Source: Stutzerimonas azotifigens DSM 17556 (GTDB taxonomy: Bacteria; Pseudomonadota; Gammaproteobacteria; Pseudomonadales; Pseudomonadaceae). From it: 38,895 nt of DNA. Each line of letters opens with the position of its first letter. The stretch's first letter is position 1. The translations under genes and the position numbers were made by a program. The DNA lies in the NCBI RefSeq assembly GCF_000425625.1, contig NZ_KE384407.1, positions 1 to 38,895 on the forward strand, read 5' to 3'. Shown here one piece after another: positions 24,958 to 33,125 of this stretch. The notes beneath the pieces were generated by a model. It did no database searches. It had not been told where the DNA came from and saw nothing but the letters and a program-made list of their open reading frames with translations.

Positions 24958-25791
24958 TCAGCGCGTGCCTGCCGGGCTGTCCAGCCAGGGCCCGATCATC
25001 CCGGCGATCTGCTCGTAGACGCCGGGCGCGGCGACCAGGTAGGGGTTGCCATGCAGCAGGCCGTCGTCGCGGAAGAAGTCGTTCATCCGCCCGCCGGCTT
25101 CCAGCACCATGACCACGCCGGCCAGGCAGTCCCAGCTCTTCAGGTGCGTTTCGTGATAGGCGATCAGCCGTCCGGCGGCGACGTAGGCGGTCATCAGCGC
25201 GCCCGAGCCGTTGCGGATGAACATCCCGCCGGCATCCAGCAACTGCTCGAGGAACGGGATGAAATGCTGCTTGCCCGGCTCGTGGAAGGTGCCCACGCCC
25301 ATCACCCCGTCGCGCACGTGGCGGGCGTTGTGCGCGGCCAGCGGCCGGTCGTTGACGAAGGCGCCGCGGCCGCGGCAGCCATGGAACAGCTCGTCGTGGT
25401 TCGGGTCGGCGATGACGCCCAGCGCCGGCTGGCCGTCCACCATCAGGCCGATGGACACGCACCAGCTGTGCAGGCCGTTGACGAAGCAGGCGGTGCCGTC
25501 GATGGGGTCGATCACCCAGACGCAGCGCGCCCCGAGATCGGCCGAGCCGCTTTCCTCGCCGAGGAAGCCATCCTCGGGAAAGGCCGCGGCCAGTTCGGCA
25601 CGGATGAAGTCCTCCAGGGTGCGGTCGGCGATGCTGACTACGTCCTGCCGATTGTCGCCCTTGTGCTCGATGGCCAGGCTGTCGCGCTGGCGATAGAAGG
25701 CCAGGCCCTGCTGCGCCGCCTGTTCGGCGATGCGCCGCGCGGCCCGGTAGCGGACGTCCAGGTCGACGTCGGCGAATGGCGTGCTGTTCAT
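24958..25791 (-). CDS. Inositol monophosphatase family phosphatase
   Basis: 277 residues with the metal-dependent phosphatase signatures in order: FLGEESGSAD (metal-binding Glu), WVIDPIDGTACFVNG (the DPxDGT motif), and SWDCLAGVVMVLEAGG near residue 220. The fold dephosphorylates inositol phosphate, histidinol phosphate or PAP/FBP-like substrates. Members such as HisN and CysQ share these motifs, so the substrate cannot be fixed by sequence; the gene is not near his or cys genes. Start ATG 25791. It is alone on its strand with gaps of about 150 bases on both sides holding nothing further. Confidence 0.88.
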   Translation of the reverse strand: MNSTPFADVDLDVRYRAARRIAEQAAQQGLAFYRQRDSLAIEHKGDNRQDVVSIADRTLEDFIRAELAAAFPEDGFLGEESGSADLGARCVWVIDPIDGTACFVNGLHSWCVSIGLMVDGQPALGVIADPNHDELFHGCRGRGAFVNDRPLAAHNARHVRDGVMGVGTFHEPGKQHFIPFLEQLLDAGGMFIRNGSGALMTAYVAAGRLIAYHETHLKSWDCLAGVVMVLEAGGRMNDFFRDDGLLHGNPYLVAAPGVYEQIAGMIGPWLDSPAGTR

Positions 25792-25939
25792 GGGATTCCT
25801 TGGTTGAAACGGACCGCAGCATAGCGCGCCGGCGCCCCGGGCTTCGAGGGGCTGGGCAGGCAGAGGCCAGGAGCGGATGCCGCGCGATCCTTCCGCCCGG
25901 ATGGCGCCCCGGCCCGGCGGGCCGGAGGCGATGCCAGCC

Positions 25940-26968
25940 TTAGACCACGGCGCGGCGCATGCTAAGCCGGGTGGCCGACATGGGCTTGGGCGGCGACAGC
26001 AGGAACGACAGGTTGTAGCGCTGGATGACCAGCTGTGCGATCAGCGGCCCGGCGATGCCGATAAGGGTGCCGACGATCAGGTGCACGGCGATCGAGTCGA
26101 TGCCGAGGAACTTGCCGAGGATCACCCGCACGCCGCTGCCGGCGAGGATGTGCATCAGGTAGATGGTCATCGACGAGGCGCCGATGAACAGCAGCGCGTC
26201 CAGGCGCATGCGGCCGAGCCACATCGACAGCGCGATGGTGAAGAAGATACCCACCGTCGCCAGCGCCAGCACGGGCACCCCGCCGACCTCGTAGTTGAGC
26301 CCGAAGGTGATGTGGAACAGGTACTGGCCGACGACGAAGAGCGCGCCGAACAGCAGCGTCAGCTCGGCGGCGCGCGCCAGGAAGAACGCCTTGATCTCGT
26401 TGAACCAGATGCCCAGCGCGAAGAACACCGTGTTGGCCAGCAGGAAGCGGCTGATGGTGTCGACCGTCAGCGGTTCCTTGAACACGTAGAGCACGGCGAA
26501 CACCCCCACCAGCGGCAGGAAGAAGCGCCGGTCCGCGCGCGCATAGACCAGCGCGCAGAGCACGAAGACGAAGAACAGCGCATAAAGGAACCAGAACTGC
26601 GCCCGCGGCTCCCACAGCAGCGAGAACACCTGGGCCAGCGTCACCTGGCCGTTGGTGTAGTTCGACAGCACGACCTCGAAGAGCCCCTGCAGCAGCGACC
26701 AGACGATGAAGGGATAGACGATGGTGTCGACCTTGTTGACGATCAGCCCGCCGCGACCGCGCTTGACCAGCGAGTCGTAGAAGAACAGCCCGGAAAGGAA
26801 GAAGAACAGCGGCATGTGGAAGCTGTAGATGATGCTGTCCACCAGCCTGTAGCGCCCCTCGTCCATGGGCAGCCCCGCGTTGAACACCCCTCTGGCGACA
26901 TGGCCGTAGACGACGAGAATGATGCCGATCGCTTTCGCGTAATCGACCCAGACGTTTCTCTCCTGCAT
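25940..26968 (-). CDS. Acyltransferase-3/OpgC-like membrane acyltransferase
   Basis: 342 residues, about ten transmembrane helices. The N-terminus MQERNVWVDYAKAIGIILVV followed by YGHVARG carries the conserved Asp and His of acyltransferase-3 family proteins, which move acetyl or other acyl groups onto glycans or lipids in the envelope. SFHMPLFFFLSGLFF and MTIYLMHILAGS are further family landmarks. AAGGAGACGGTG before ATG 26968 fixes the start; the longer frame to 27469 only translates repeats. The acceptor is unknown and no glycan genes are adjacent. It is followed upstream by the tandem repeat array. Confidence 0.88.
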   Translation of the reverse strand: MQERNVWVDYAKAIGIILVVYGHVARGVFNAGLPMDEGRYRLVDSIIYSFHMPLFFFLSGLFFYDSLVKRGRGGLIVNKVDTIVYPFIVWSLLQGLFEVVLSNYTNGQVTLAQVFSLLWEPRAQFWFLYALFFVFVLCALVYARADRRFFLPLVGVFAVLYVFKEPLTVDTISRFLLANTVFFALGIWFNEIKAFFLARAAELTLLFGALFVVGQYLFHITFGLNYEVGGVPVLALATVGIFFTIALSMWLGRMRLDALLFIGASSMTIYLMHILAGSGVRVILGKFLGIDSIAVHLIVGTLIGIAGPLIAQLVIQRYNLSFLLSPPKPMSATRLSMRRAVV

Positions 26969-27100
26969 CACCGTCTCCTTGTGTGGAAGCACTGAAGTCG
27001 GGCAGGCGCGCACCGCCCCCGAATGGGACCTGTAGACAACCGAAAATGCGATTGGTGCGCAGCGGCGGTGCAGTAACCGCACGGAGCCCCGTCGACCCCA

Positions 27101-27690
27101 GCCTCCGTGGAGGCCGCGCCCGTTCCCGACGGGGTCGCGGCGTTCACCACATCCCAGTGGGAGGCGCGCCCTCGCGGCGATGCAGGCTGCAGACCTGCCT
27201 CCAGCGCTCAAAAGCATCGCCCCGAGGTCGGGCCTCCCACAAAAGCAGCCAACCCACCAGCCTCCGTGGAGGCCGCGCCCGTTCCCGACGGGGTCGCGGC
27301 GTTCACCACATCCCAGTGGGAGGCGCGCCCTCGCGGCGATGCAGGCTGCAGACCTGCCTCCAGCGCTCAAAAGCATCACCCCGAGGTCGGGCCTCCCACA
27401 AAAGCAGCCAACCCACCAGCCTCCGTGGAGGCCACGCCCGTTCCCGACGGGGTTGCGGCATTCACACATCCCAGTGGGAGGCGCGCCCTCGCGGCGATGC
27501 AGGCCACAAACCTGCCTCCAGCGCGCTCAAAAGCATCGCCCCGAGGTCGGGCCTCCCACAAAGCAACCAACAGCCAACCCCCCAGCCTCCGTGGGAGGCC
27601 GCGCCATTCCCGGCGGGGTCGCGGCGTTCACCACATCCCAGTGGGAGGCGCGCCCTCGCGGCGATGCAGGCCGCAGGCCTGCCGCTTTTC
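27101..27690 (+). repeat. Tandem array of about 159-bp units, four copies, family B REP modules
   Basis: GCCTCCGTGG recurs at 27101, 27260, 27419 and 27585, giving periods of 159, 159 and 166. Each of the first three units contains GTTCCCGACGGGGT, GTGGGAGGCGCGCCCTCGCG, GCAGGC, and the inverted partner CCCCGAGGTCGGGCCTCCCA. The fourth lacks the last module. Frames through the array on both strands are repeat translations. Nothing else is seen from 26969 to 27699. Confidence 0.92.
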
Positions 27691-27699
27691 AACGACCGG

Positions 27700-28905
27700 C
27701 TAGTTCAGAAGCTCGGAAAACGGGAGGAAGCGGACCGCATCGCCCTCGGCCAGGGTGCGCTGCTCCGGTATCTCCACCAGCCCGTTGGCCCAGGCGGCGC
27801 TGCGCAACACCGCCGAGCTCTGGTTGCCGTACAGCCGCGCCTGCCCGCCCTCCAGCCGCGCACGCAAATACTCGCGACGGCTGCCGGCCCGGGGCCAGTC
27901 GAATCCGGCCGGTACCTGGAAGCTTGCGGGCGCCACCTCGGCCACACCGAGCCGGCGCAACAGGTAGGGCCTGGCCAGCAGGCCGAAGGTCACCAGGCCG
28001 GAGGCCGGATTGCCCGGCAGGCCGATGACCGGCACGCCCTGGTAGTGTCCGCAGGTCAGGGGCTTGCCCGGCTTGATCGCCAGCTTCCAGAGCGTCAGCT
28101 CGCCGGCCTCGCGCAGGGCCTGGCCGAGGAAGTCCGCCTCCCCCACCGACACGCCGCCGGACGAAAGGATGAGATCGACGCCGGAAAGCGACGCCAGGCA
28201 CGCCCGGATCCGCTCAAGGTCGTCGGCCAGCACGCCGACGTCCACCACCTCGCAGCCAAGCCGGTTCAGCCAGGCGCAGAGAAGCGCGCGGTTGCTGTTG
28301 TAGATCTGCCCGGGCCCGAGTGGCAGGCCCGGCTCGACCAGCTCGTCGCCGGTGGACAGCACCGCCACCCGCGGACGCCGCCTGACCGGCAGCCGGTCGC
28401 GACCGACGGTGGCCGCCACGCCGATCTCGAAGGGCCCGAGCCGCGTGCCGCCCTCCAGCAGCGTCTCGCCCGCCCTCGCCTCGCCGCCCCGCGGCCGCAC
28501 GTGCTGGCCCGCCCTCACCGCCTGCAGCAGGCGCACGCGGCCATCCGGCAGCACCTCGGCGTTCTCCTGCATCTCCACCCCGTCGGCGCCCTCGGGCAGC
28601 GGCGCGCCGGTGAAGATGCGCGCCAGGCTGCCCGGCAGCAGCGCATCGGGCTGCATGCCGGCGAAGATCTTCTGGCTGACCGGCAGCGGCTCGCCGGTGA
28701 CATCGGCCTGGCGGAAGGCGTAGCCGTCCATGGCGCTGTTGGGCCATGGCGGAATGTCGATCGGCGCCCGTACCGGCTCGGCGAGCACCCGCCCGTCCGC
28801 CCCGCCCAGGGCGACGGTTTCGCTGCCCTCGATCGGGCTGGCATCCGCCTCGGCGAGCAAGCGCTCGAGGGCCTGTTCGACGGACAGCAGACCTCCGCCG
28901 GCCAT
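27700..28905 (-). CDS. moeA: Molybdopterin molybdotransferase MoeA
   Basis: 401 residues. Diagnostic stretches are NSAMDGYAFRQADV near the start, RIFTGAPLPEGADGVEMQE, the molybdopterin-binding LSSGGVSVGEADF, and VIGLPGNPASGL. MoeA inserts molybdate into adenylated molybdopterin to form the Mo cofactor. The ATG at 28905 lies two bases after the moaB stop, so the pair is translationally coupled; a longer in-frame extension to 29046 would overlap moaB. The stop at 27700 is directly beside the tandem REP array. Complete length for the family. Confidence 0.95.
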   Translation of the reverse strand: MAGGGLLSVEQALERLLAEADASPIEGSETVALGGADGRVLAEPVRAPIDIPPWPNSAMDGYAFRQADVTGEPLPVSQKIFAGMQPDALLPGSLARIFTGAPLPEGADGVEMQENAEVLPDGRVRLLQAVRAGQHVRPRGGEARAGETLLEGGTRLGPFEIGVAATVGRDRLPVRRRPRVAVLSTGDELVEPGLPLGPGQIYNSNRALLCAWLNRLGCEVVDVGVLADDLERIRACLASLSGVDLILSSGGVSVGEADFLGQALREAGELTLWKLAIKPGKPLTCGHYQGVPVIGLPGNPASGLVTFGLLARPYLLRRLGVAEVAPASFQVPAGFDWPRAGSRREYLRARLEGGQARLYGNQSSAVLRSAAWANGLVEIPEQRTLAEGDAVRFLPFSELLN

Positions 28906-28907
28906 GC

Positions 28908-29447
28908 TCAGCCCCTCGACTCGCAGGCGGCCACCGCCTTCAGGTGCGGGACGAAGTTGCAGGGACGGTGGCGCGCGTCCAGCTGCTCCTCGAGGATGCC
29001 GTCCCAGGCCGTGCGGCAGGCATTGGTCGAACCGGGCAGGCAGCACACCAGAGTGCCGTTGGCCAGCCCGGCCAGCGCGCGGGACTGGATGGTCGAGGTG
29101 CCGATGTCGGCCACCGATATCTGCCGGAAATATTCGCCGAACCCGTCGACCTGCTTGTCCAGCAGGCAGGCGACCGCCTCGGGCGTGCTGTCGCGGCCGG
29201 TGAAGCCGGTGCCGCCGGTGATGAGCACCACCTGCACCTCTTCTTCGGCGATCCAGGCGGCGACCTGGGCACGGATGCGGTACAGGTCGTCCTTGAGCAG
29301 CACGCGCGCGGCCAGGCGGTGGCCGGCCTCGCTCAACCGGTCGACGAGCAGCTGGCCCGAGGTATCGGTTTCGGTGGTACGCGTGTCGCTGACGGTGAGC
29401 ACGGCGATGGCGAGGGGCTGGAAGGTCTGGTCGGCCGAATGACTCAT
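28908..29447 (-). CDS. moaB: Molybdenum cofactor biosynthesis protein MoaB
   Basis: 179 residues with the MogA/MoaB fold: AIAVLTVSDTRTTETDTSG at the start, VQVVLITGGTGFTGRDSTPE, and LPGSTNACRTAW near the end. In the family these bind molybdopterin and catalyse or assist its adenylation before MoeA acts. It is the first gene of a moaB-moeA operon on the minus strand, divergent from mobA with 66 bases between the starts, so the Mo-cofactor genes share one intergenic control region. No Moco riboswitch-like structure was recognised in it. Confidence 0.94.
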   Translation of the reverse strand: MSHSADQTFQPLAIAVLTVSDTRTTETDTSGQLLVDRLSEAGHRLAARVLLKDDLYRIRAQVAAWIAEEEVQVVLITGGTGFTGRDSTPEAVACLLDKQVDGFGEYFRQISVADIGTSTIQSRALAGLANGTLVCCLPGSTNACRTAWDGILEEQLDARHRPCNFVPHLKAVAACESRG

Positions 29448-29513
29448 GGCAATGTTCCGTTGAGAGCGGGCGGGTCGGGTGTTATATCACAGGCTTTTAC
29501 CGGAGCTGGCGCC

Positions 29514-30161
29514 ATGCCTGGACCCTTTCGACACCCCGTTTCCGTGCTGCTGCTGGCCGGCGGTCGCGGCCAGCGCATGGGGGGTGCCGACAAGGGCCTG
29601 CTGGACTGGAATGGGCGGCCGCTGATCGAAGCGGCGCAGCGGGTCGTACGCCCGCTGACGGACGACCTGATCGTCTCCTGCAATCGCAACCCGGACCGTT
29701 ACCGGGCATACGGGGACCGGCTGGTGGGTGATGCCGAACCCGACTTTCCCGGCCCGCTGGCGGGCATTCGCGCAGGGCTGAGCGTCGCCCGGCACGCCTG
29801 GCTTCTGGTGCTGCCCTGCGACTGCCCGAGGATCGACCGCGACCTGGTCGAGCGCATGGTGACCGAAGCGCAGCGGCACCAGCGGCCGCTCATGGCGCGC
29901 CGCGGCGAGCGCTGGGAGCCGCTGTTCTGCGTGATCCCCACGGCCCTGCGCGTCACCATCGAAGCAGCCTGGTCCGCCGGGGTTCGCGCGCCGCGCCTGG
30001 TGCTTGGCGAGCTCGGCGCGGTGGCGCTGCCACTGTCAGAGGACGACCCGCGGCTGGCCAACTTCAACACGCCCGAGGCGCTGTCGCCCGCCTCGTCGGG
30101 AACTTGCGGCAAGCGGCTCCATCCCACGGAGAGTGACCATCCGCTTCGGAGCCCAAAATGA
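29514..30161 (+). CDS. mobA: Molybdenum cofactor guanylyltransferase MobA
   Basis: 215 residues. The nucleotidyltransferase signature LLLAGGRGQRMGGADKGLLD is at residues 12-31, with LVLPCDCPRI (metal-binding Asp region) near 100 and ERWEPLFCVIP and NFNTPE further on. MobA links GMP to the Mo cofactor to make the MGD form used by DMSO-reductase-family enzymes such as nitrate reductase. CCGGAGC precedes the start. The stop overlaps the start of the following lipoprotein gene (ATGA), so the two are coupled, although no functional link is obvious. Confidence 0.93.
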   Translation: MPGPFRHPVSVLLLAGGRGQRMGGADKGLLDWNGRPLIEAAQRVVRPLTDDLIVSCNRNPDRYRAYGDRLVGDAEPDFPGPLAGIRAGLSVARHAWLLVLPCDCPRIDRDLVERMVTEAQRHQRPLMARRGERWEPLFCVIPTALRVTIEAAWSAGVRAPRLVLGELGAVALPLSEDDPRLANFNTPEALSPASSGTCGKRLHPTESDHPLRSPK

Positions 30162-30376
30162 AACGCCCCTTCCTTCTCGCCCTGCTGCTGGCCCTGTTCG
30201 GCGCCCTCACCGCCTGCGCCAACCCCAGCGTGGTGACCCTGAACGACGGCCGCCAGATCCAGACGCTGGACACGCCGGAGTACATCGACGACGAAGACGT
30301 CTACGAATACGAGCAGCTCGACGGAAAGCCGGGCCGTGTTAACAAGGATCAGGTCCGCAAGATCGAGGAGTTGTGA
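30158..30376 (+). CDS. YgdI/YgdR-family lipoprotein
   Basis: 72 residues: signal peptide MKRPFLLALLLALFGALTAC with lipobox LTAC, then a small SH3-like domain recognised by VVTLNDGRQIQTLDTPEYID, DVYEYEQLDGKPGRVNKDQV and a final EEL. E. coli YgdI and YgdR have this shape and unknown function. It probably sits in the outer or inner membrane facing the periplasm. It overlaps the end of mobA by four bases and precedes the tRNA gene. Strong family match despite the short length. Confidence 0.9.
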   Translation: MKRPFLLALLLALFGALTACANPSVVTLNDGRQIQTLDTPEYIDDEDVYEYEQLDGKPGRVNKDQVRKIEEL

Positions 30377-30426
30377 GCGAAACGGCGGGATAATCGCCAG
30401 GCTGAAAAAAAGCTTGGCGTAACCCC

Positions 30427-30454
30427 TTGTGTACCAAAAGATTTTAGGTACAAT
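30427..30454 (+). promoter_or_regulatory. tRNA-Pro promoter
   Basis: TTGTGT (30427-30432), a 16-base spacer, and a strong -10 TACAAT (30449-30454), followed by the GC-rich discriminator GCGCGCC typical of stringently controlled stable RNA promoters. Transcription would start near 30461, five bases before the mature tRNA. Confidence 0.7.
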
Positions 30455-30465
30455 GCGCGCCAACT

Positions 30466-30542
30466 CGGAGCGTAGCGCAGCTTGGTAGCGCGTCTCGTTC
30501 GGGACGAGAAGGTCGCTGGTTCGAATCCAGTCGCTCCGACCA
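30466..30542 (+). tRNA. tRNA-Pro, anticodon CGG
   Basis: 77 bases including an encoded CCA. The acceptor stem CGGAGCG pairs with CGCTCCG; the anticodon arm is TCTCG-TTCGGGA-CGAGA with anticodon CGG at loop positions 3-5; the T arm is GCTGG-TTCGAAT-CCAGT. It reads CCG codons, which are common in this GC-rich genome. Confidence 0.97.
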
Positions 30543-30571
30543 AAATCCCGCGGCATTGCGAATGCCTCGAA

Positions 30572-30597
30572 AACCAGCCTCAGGGCTGGTTTTTTTT
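30572..30597 (+). terminator. Rho-independent terminator after tRNA-Pro
   Basis: AACCAGCC-tcag-GGCTGGTT forms an 8-bp stem followed by a run of T, 30 bases after the tRNA end. Confidence 0.9.
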
Positions 30598-30611
30598 ATG
30601 CCCGCACGGCG

Positions 30612-30771
30612 CAATGTTGCTCACTCAGGCCACCCCCGAGGTATAGCCTCCCACAAAAGCGGTTCTCCCCACCCGATCCCGTGGGAGGCGCGCCCTCGCG
30701 GCGAATGCAGGCCGCAGGCCTGCCCTATAGTCAGGCGCTCCCTGACCGACATCACTTAAGTGACAACACTG
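30612..30771. mobile_element. 160-bp MITE with IS4-like ends and family B REP cargo, near tRNA-Pro
   Basis: The left end CAATGTTGCTCACTCAGG and the reverse complement of the right end, CAGTGTTGTCACTTAAG, are related to the ends of the element at 22443-22646. Both share the perfect palindrome TCACTTAAGTGA (30752-30763 here) and the same B modules in the same order relative to it. Flanks GCCCGCACGGCG (30600-30611) and GCCCGCATGACG (30772-30783) match at 10 of 12 positions, a decayed target duplication. It is inserted just behind the tRNA terminator. Confidence 0.72.
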
Positions 30772-30863
30772 GCCCGCATGACGGCCTTGCACATCACCGT
30801 CTGGCCAGACGAGCCATCGTTCTGCCACTATTGGCAGCCCACCTCGTCATTCGGCACAGCAAC

Positions 30864-31037
30864 ATGGCCTGGCTGCTTCCTTCCCTTCTTTTCTTTCTAC
30901 TGTCTGCGGCGCTGTACCGACGGTCCGGCATCGCCGACACCCTGCCATACGGCCTGGCCCTGGGTTCCGGCTCGATCCTCTCGCTGCTCGTGGCCATCGG
31001 CCTGAGCGGATATGCCGTCATCGTCATGCTTCGATGA
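30864..31037 (+). CDS. Small membrane protein, 57 residues
   Basis: The frame MAWLLPSLLFFLLSAALYRR, a short charged turn (RSGIAD), then TLPYGLALGSGSILSLLVAI and GLSGYAVIVMLR gives two transmembrane helices and nothing else. No clear ribosome binding site is visible before the ATG, which lowers confidence. I do not recognise a family. It is preceded by the MITE and convergent with the glutaredoxin-like gene nine bases away. Other frames in this stretch look worse. Confidence 0.45.
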   Translation: MAWLLPSLLFFLLSAALYRRSGIADTLPYGLALGSGSILSLLVAIGLSGYAVIVMLR

Positions 31038-31045
31038 CAGTTTAG

Positions 31046-31282
31046 TTACATCAGGAAAACCCTAAGGCGCTCGGGCGTGAATGGCCAGTCGAGCTCGGCG
31101 CCGCTGTCCGTGCGCCTGAGTACCGGAATACGCAGCCCGTAGTGCTCGACCTGCCGTTCGCTCTCCGCTATGTCGATCAGCTCGACGCTTAATCCTCGAA
31201 GAACCAGCGGCATCAATAGGCTTTCCGCCTGCTCGCACAAATGGCAGCCTTCAGTGCCGAATAACTGACATTTTGGAAACAT
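31046..31282 (-). CDS. Glutaredoxin-like (DUF836 type) protein
   Basis: 78 residues with a thioredoxin-fold start: FPKCQLFGTEGCHLCEQAES carries a CHLC redox motif, then VELIDIAESERQVEHYGLRI, the cis-proline segment IPVLRR, and a C-terminal PFTPERLRVFL. This matches the short glutaredoxin-like proteins found in Pseudomonas. It would be a cytosolic thiol-disulfide exchange protein; the partner is unknown. It is divergent from the OprD-type porin gene across a gap of about 425 bases. Confidence 0.85.
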   Translation of the reverse strand: MFPKCQLFGTEGCHLCEQAESLLMPLVLRGLSVELIDIAESERQVEHYGLRIPVLRRTDSGAELDWPFTPERLRVFLM

Positions 31283-31357
31283 ACCGACGATTTCCCTGCT
31301 TGATGAACAGTGCGGAGTCTATCAGCGCCACCCCGCGGAATTGCCGGGCACGGCCCT

Positions 31358-31374
31358 GCAAATGTGACATTTGC
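31358..31374. promoter_or_regulatory. Perfect 17-base palindrome, possible operator
   Basis: GCAAATGT-g-ACATTTGC is an exact 8+1+8 palindrome. It is 76 bases upstream of the glutaredoxin-like start and 334 bases before the porin start. It resembles no site I can name with certainty. The rest of 31283-31707 holds no recognisable gene; TTGACG at 31591 and TTGACT at 31619 are possible -35 elements for the porin. Confidence 0.4.
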
Positions 31375-31707
31375 CGCAGCGAATCACTTCACGTATTTTT
31401 CCAATCGACGACAGCCGAACGAGACGCTAGGATGTCGTCACCCGCGCAGGCTGGACTGCTGCGCCGGGGGAGCGATTCACATAATGAAGCGCTGGTCCGA
31501 GGCAGCGACATATCGCTACTTATGGATTCTGCGGACGAAGTTTGCAGTGCAACTAGCCAACGCGAATTTGTTGAATGGCATGCCCCACGTTTGACGTAGG
31601 CATGTCGGCGACTAAGGTTTGACTGTCGCCCGCAAGTCGCCATGCTTAATTCGCACGCGCTGCAATTGCGACAACAGAGCATCATCAAAGTCAGGAGAAC
31701 ATAAGAA

Positions 31708-32952
31708 ATGCTCAAAACCCCGATCGCCCGTGGCGTAGCCCTTGCCACACTGGGAGCTAGCATGGCCGTTCCGTCCATGGCTCAAGCTGCGTTCTTCGAG
31801 GACAGCAAGGCCAGCCTGGAACTGCGTAATTTCTATTTCAACAGCGATAACCATCAGTCGGGCGCGAGTCAGTCCAAGTCCGATGAATGGGCTCAAGGCT
31901 TTATTCTGAACTTCGAGTCCGGCTTTACCGAAGGCCCGATCGGTTTTGGTGTAGATGCCCTGGGACTGCTGGGCGTCAAGCTTGATTCCAGCCCCGACCG
32001 CACTGGTTCCGGCCTCCTGCCCGCAGGCAGCGATGGCTACGCTCCGGACGAATACGGCCGCCTGAACGGCGCCGCCAAGGTGCGGGTTTCCAAGACCGTC
32101 CTGAAAGTTGGCGATCTGATTCCGAAGTTGCCGACTATCCTGCCTAGCGATTCGCGCCTGCTGCCGCAGACTTTCCGCGGCGGGATGCTGACCTCCCAAG
32201 AGATCGAGGGGCTGACCTTCGTTGCCGGCCGACTGACCGACAATAGCCTGCGCAACGATGCAAGCTACGAAGATATAGCTATGGCCAGCGCAACGGGCGC
32301 AACCGGCCTTACTCCGACCGACAAGTTCGACTTCGCCAGCCTGAAGTACAAGTGGAACGATCAACTGACCACTTCCTACGATTTCGGCAAGCTGCATGAC
32401 AACTACAAGCAGCACATCGTGAACCTGGTTCATGTATTACCGCTGGGCGACAAGCAGTCGTTCAAGAGCGACATCCGCTATGCCCACTCCACTGACGACG
32501 GCAATAGCAATGTGGACAGCAAGGCCTTCGGTGCGATGTTCACCTACAGCCTGGGTGGCCATGCGTTCGGTGCAGCCTACCAAGATCTTAGCGGCGACAC
32601 CGCCTACCCCTATCTGGCGGGTGGCGATGCCTTCCTCGTGAACTACGTGATGATCGATGCTACCTTCGCCGATCCGGAAGAAAAGTCTTGGCAGCTGCGC
32701 TATGACTACAACTTCGCAGCCATGGGCATCCCGGGCCTGACCTTCATGACCCGCTACATCAAGGGTACGGATACCGGCCTCAATGGCAACGGTGGCGACG
32801 AATGGGAACGCGACACCGACATCGGCTATGTCGTTCAGACTGGTGCACTCAAGAACCTGGGTCTGAAATGGCGTAACGGTACCTACCGTGGCGACAATCG
32901 TGAAATCGATCAGAACCGCCTGATCGTCAGCTACACCATTCCGCTGCTGTAA
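31708..32952 (+). CDS. OprD-family outer membrane porin
   Basis: 414 residues with a signal peptide (MLKTPIARGVALATLGASMA ... AQAA) and a mature start FFEDSKASLELRNFYFN, the typical OprD-family opening. Hallmarks follow: GFGVDALGLLGVKLDSS, DEYGRLNGAAKVRVSKT, LPQTFRGGMLTSQEIEGLTF, and the closing RLIVSYTIPLL with terminal hydrophobic residues for beta-barrel assembly. OprD proteins form 18-strand barrels for uptake of basic amino acids (OccD) or aromatic and other carboxylates (OccK). Which substrate is used cannot be told here. AGGAGAACATAAGAA precedes the ATG, and a strong terminator follows. Codon use is less GC-biased than in neighbours, usual for a highly expressed gene. Confidence 0.93.
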   Translation: MLKTPIARGVALATLGASMAVPSMAQAAFFEDSKASLELRNFYFNSDNHQSGASQSKSDEWAQGFILNFESGFTEGPIGFGVDALGLLGVKLDSSPDRTGSGLLPAGSDGYAPDEYGRLNGAAKVRVSKTVLKVGDLIPKLPTILPSDSRLLPQTFRGGMLTSQEIEGLTFVAGRLTDNSLRNDASYEDIAMASATGATGLTPTDKFDFASLKYKWNDQLTTSYDFGKLHDNYKQHIVNLVHVLPLGDKQSFKSDIRYAHSTDDGNSNVDSKAFGAMFTYSLGGHAFGAAYQDLSGDTAYPYLAGGDAFLVNYVMIDATFADPEEKSWQLRYDYNFAAMGIPGLTFMTRYIKGTDTGLNGNGGDEWERDTDIGYVVQTGALKNLGLKWRNGTYRGDNREIDQNRLIVSYTIPLL

Positions 32953-32980
32953 TCGCGACCGCCGTTCTTCGGCTCGCACG

Positions 32981-33016
32981 AAACCCGCCTGGCTCTGCCA
33001 CGGCGGGTTTCTTTTT
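32981..33016 (+). terminator. Rho-independent terminator of the porin gene
   Basis: AAACCCGCC and GGCGGGTTT pair as a 9-bp stem around a 12-base loop, followed by CTTTTT, 28 bases after the stop. Confidence 0.88.
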
Positions 33017-33125
33017 GCCTGCTGCATGCCCGGCCGGCCAGGGGAACCTTGAGGCGCAGCGGGGCTCGAAACTTCTGGCATCCGGGCGACCGGCCCTTTC
33101 GGAACCTGACAGAAGGAGCGACAGC

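Noticed and set aside
27101..27690. CRISPR array
   Set aside because: The units are 159-166 bp and near-identical throughout, with no alternation of short repeats and unique spacers and no cas genes.
26983..29442. Open frame of 819 codons on the plus strand
   Set aside because: It translates the tandem REP array and then the antisense of moeA and moaB; both of those genes are unmistakable.
30466..30771. Genomic island integrated at tRNA-Pro
   Set aside because: No integrase and no repeated tRNA 3' end were found; only the small MITE follows the terminator.
31273..31599. Small frames between the glutaredoxin-like gene and the porin
   Set aside because: Composition is not coding-like, there are no ribosome binding sites and no family resemblance.
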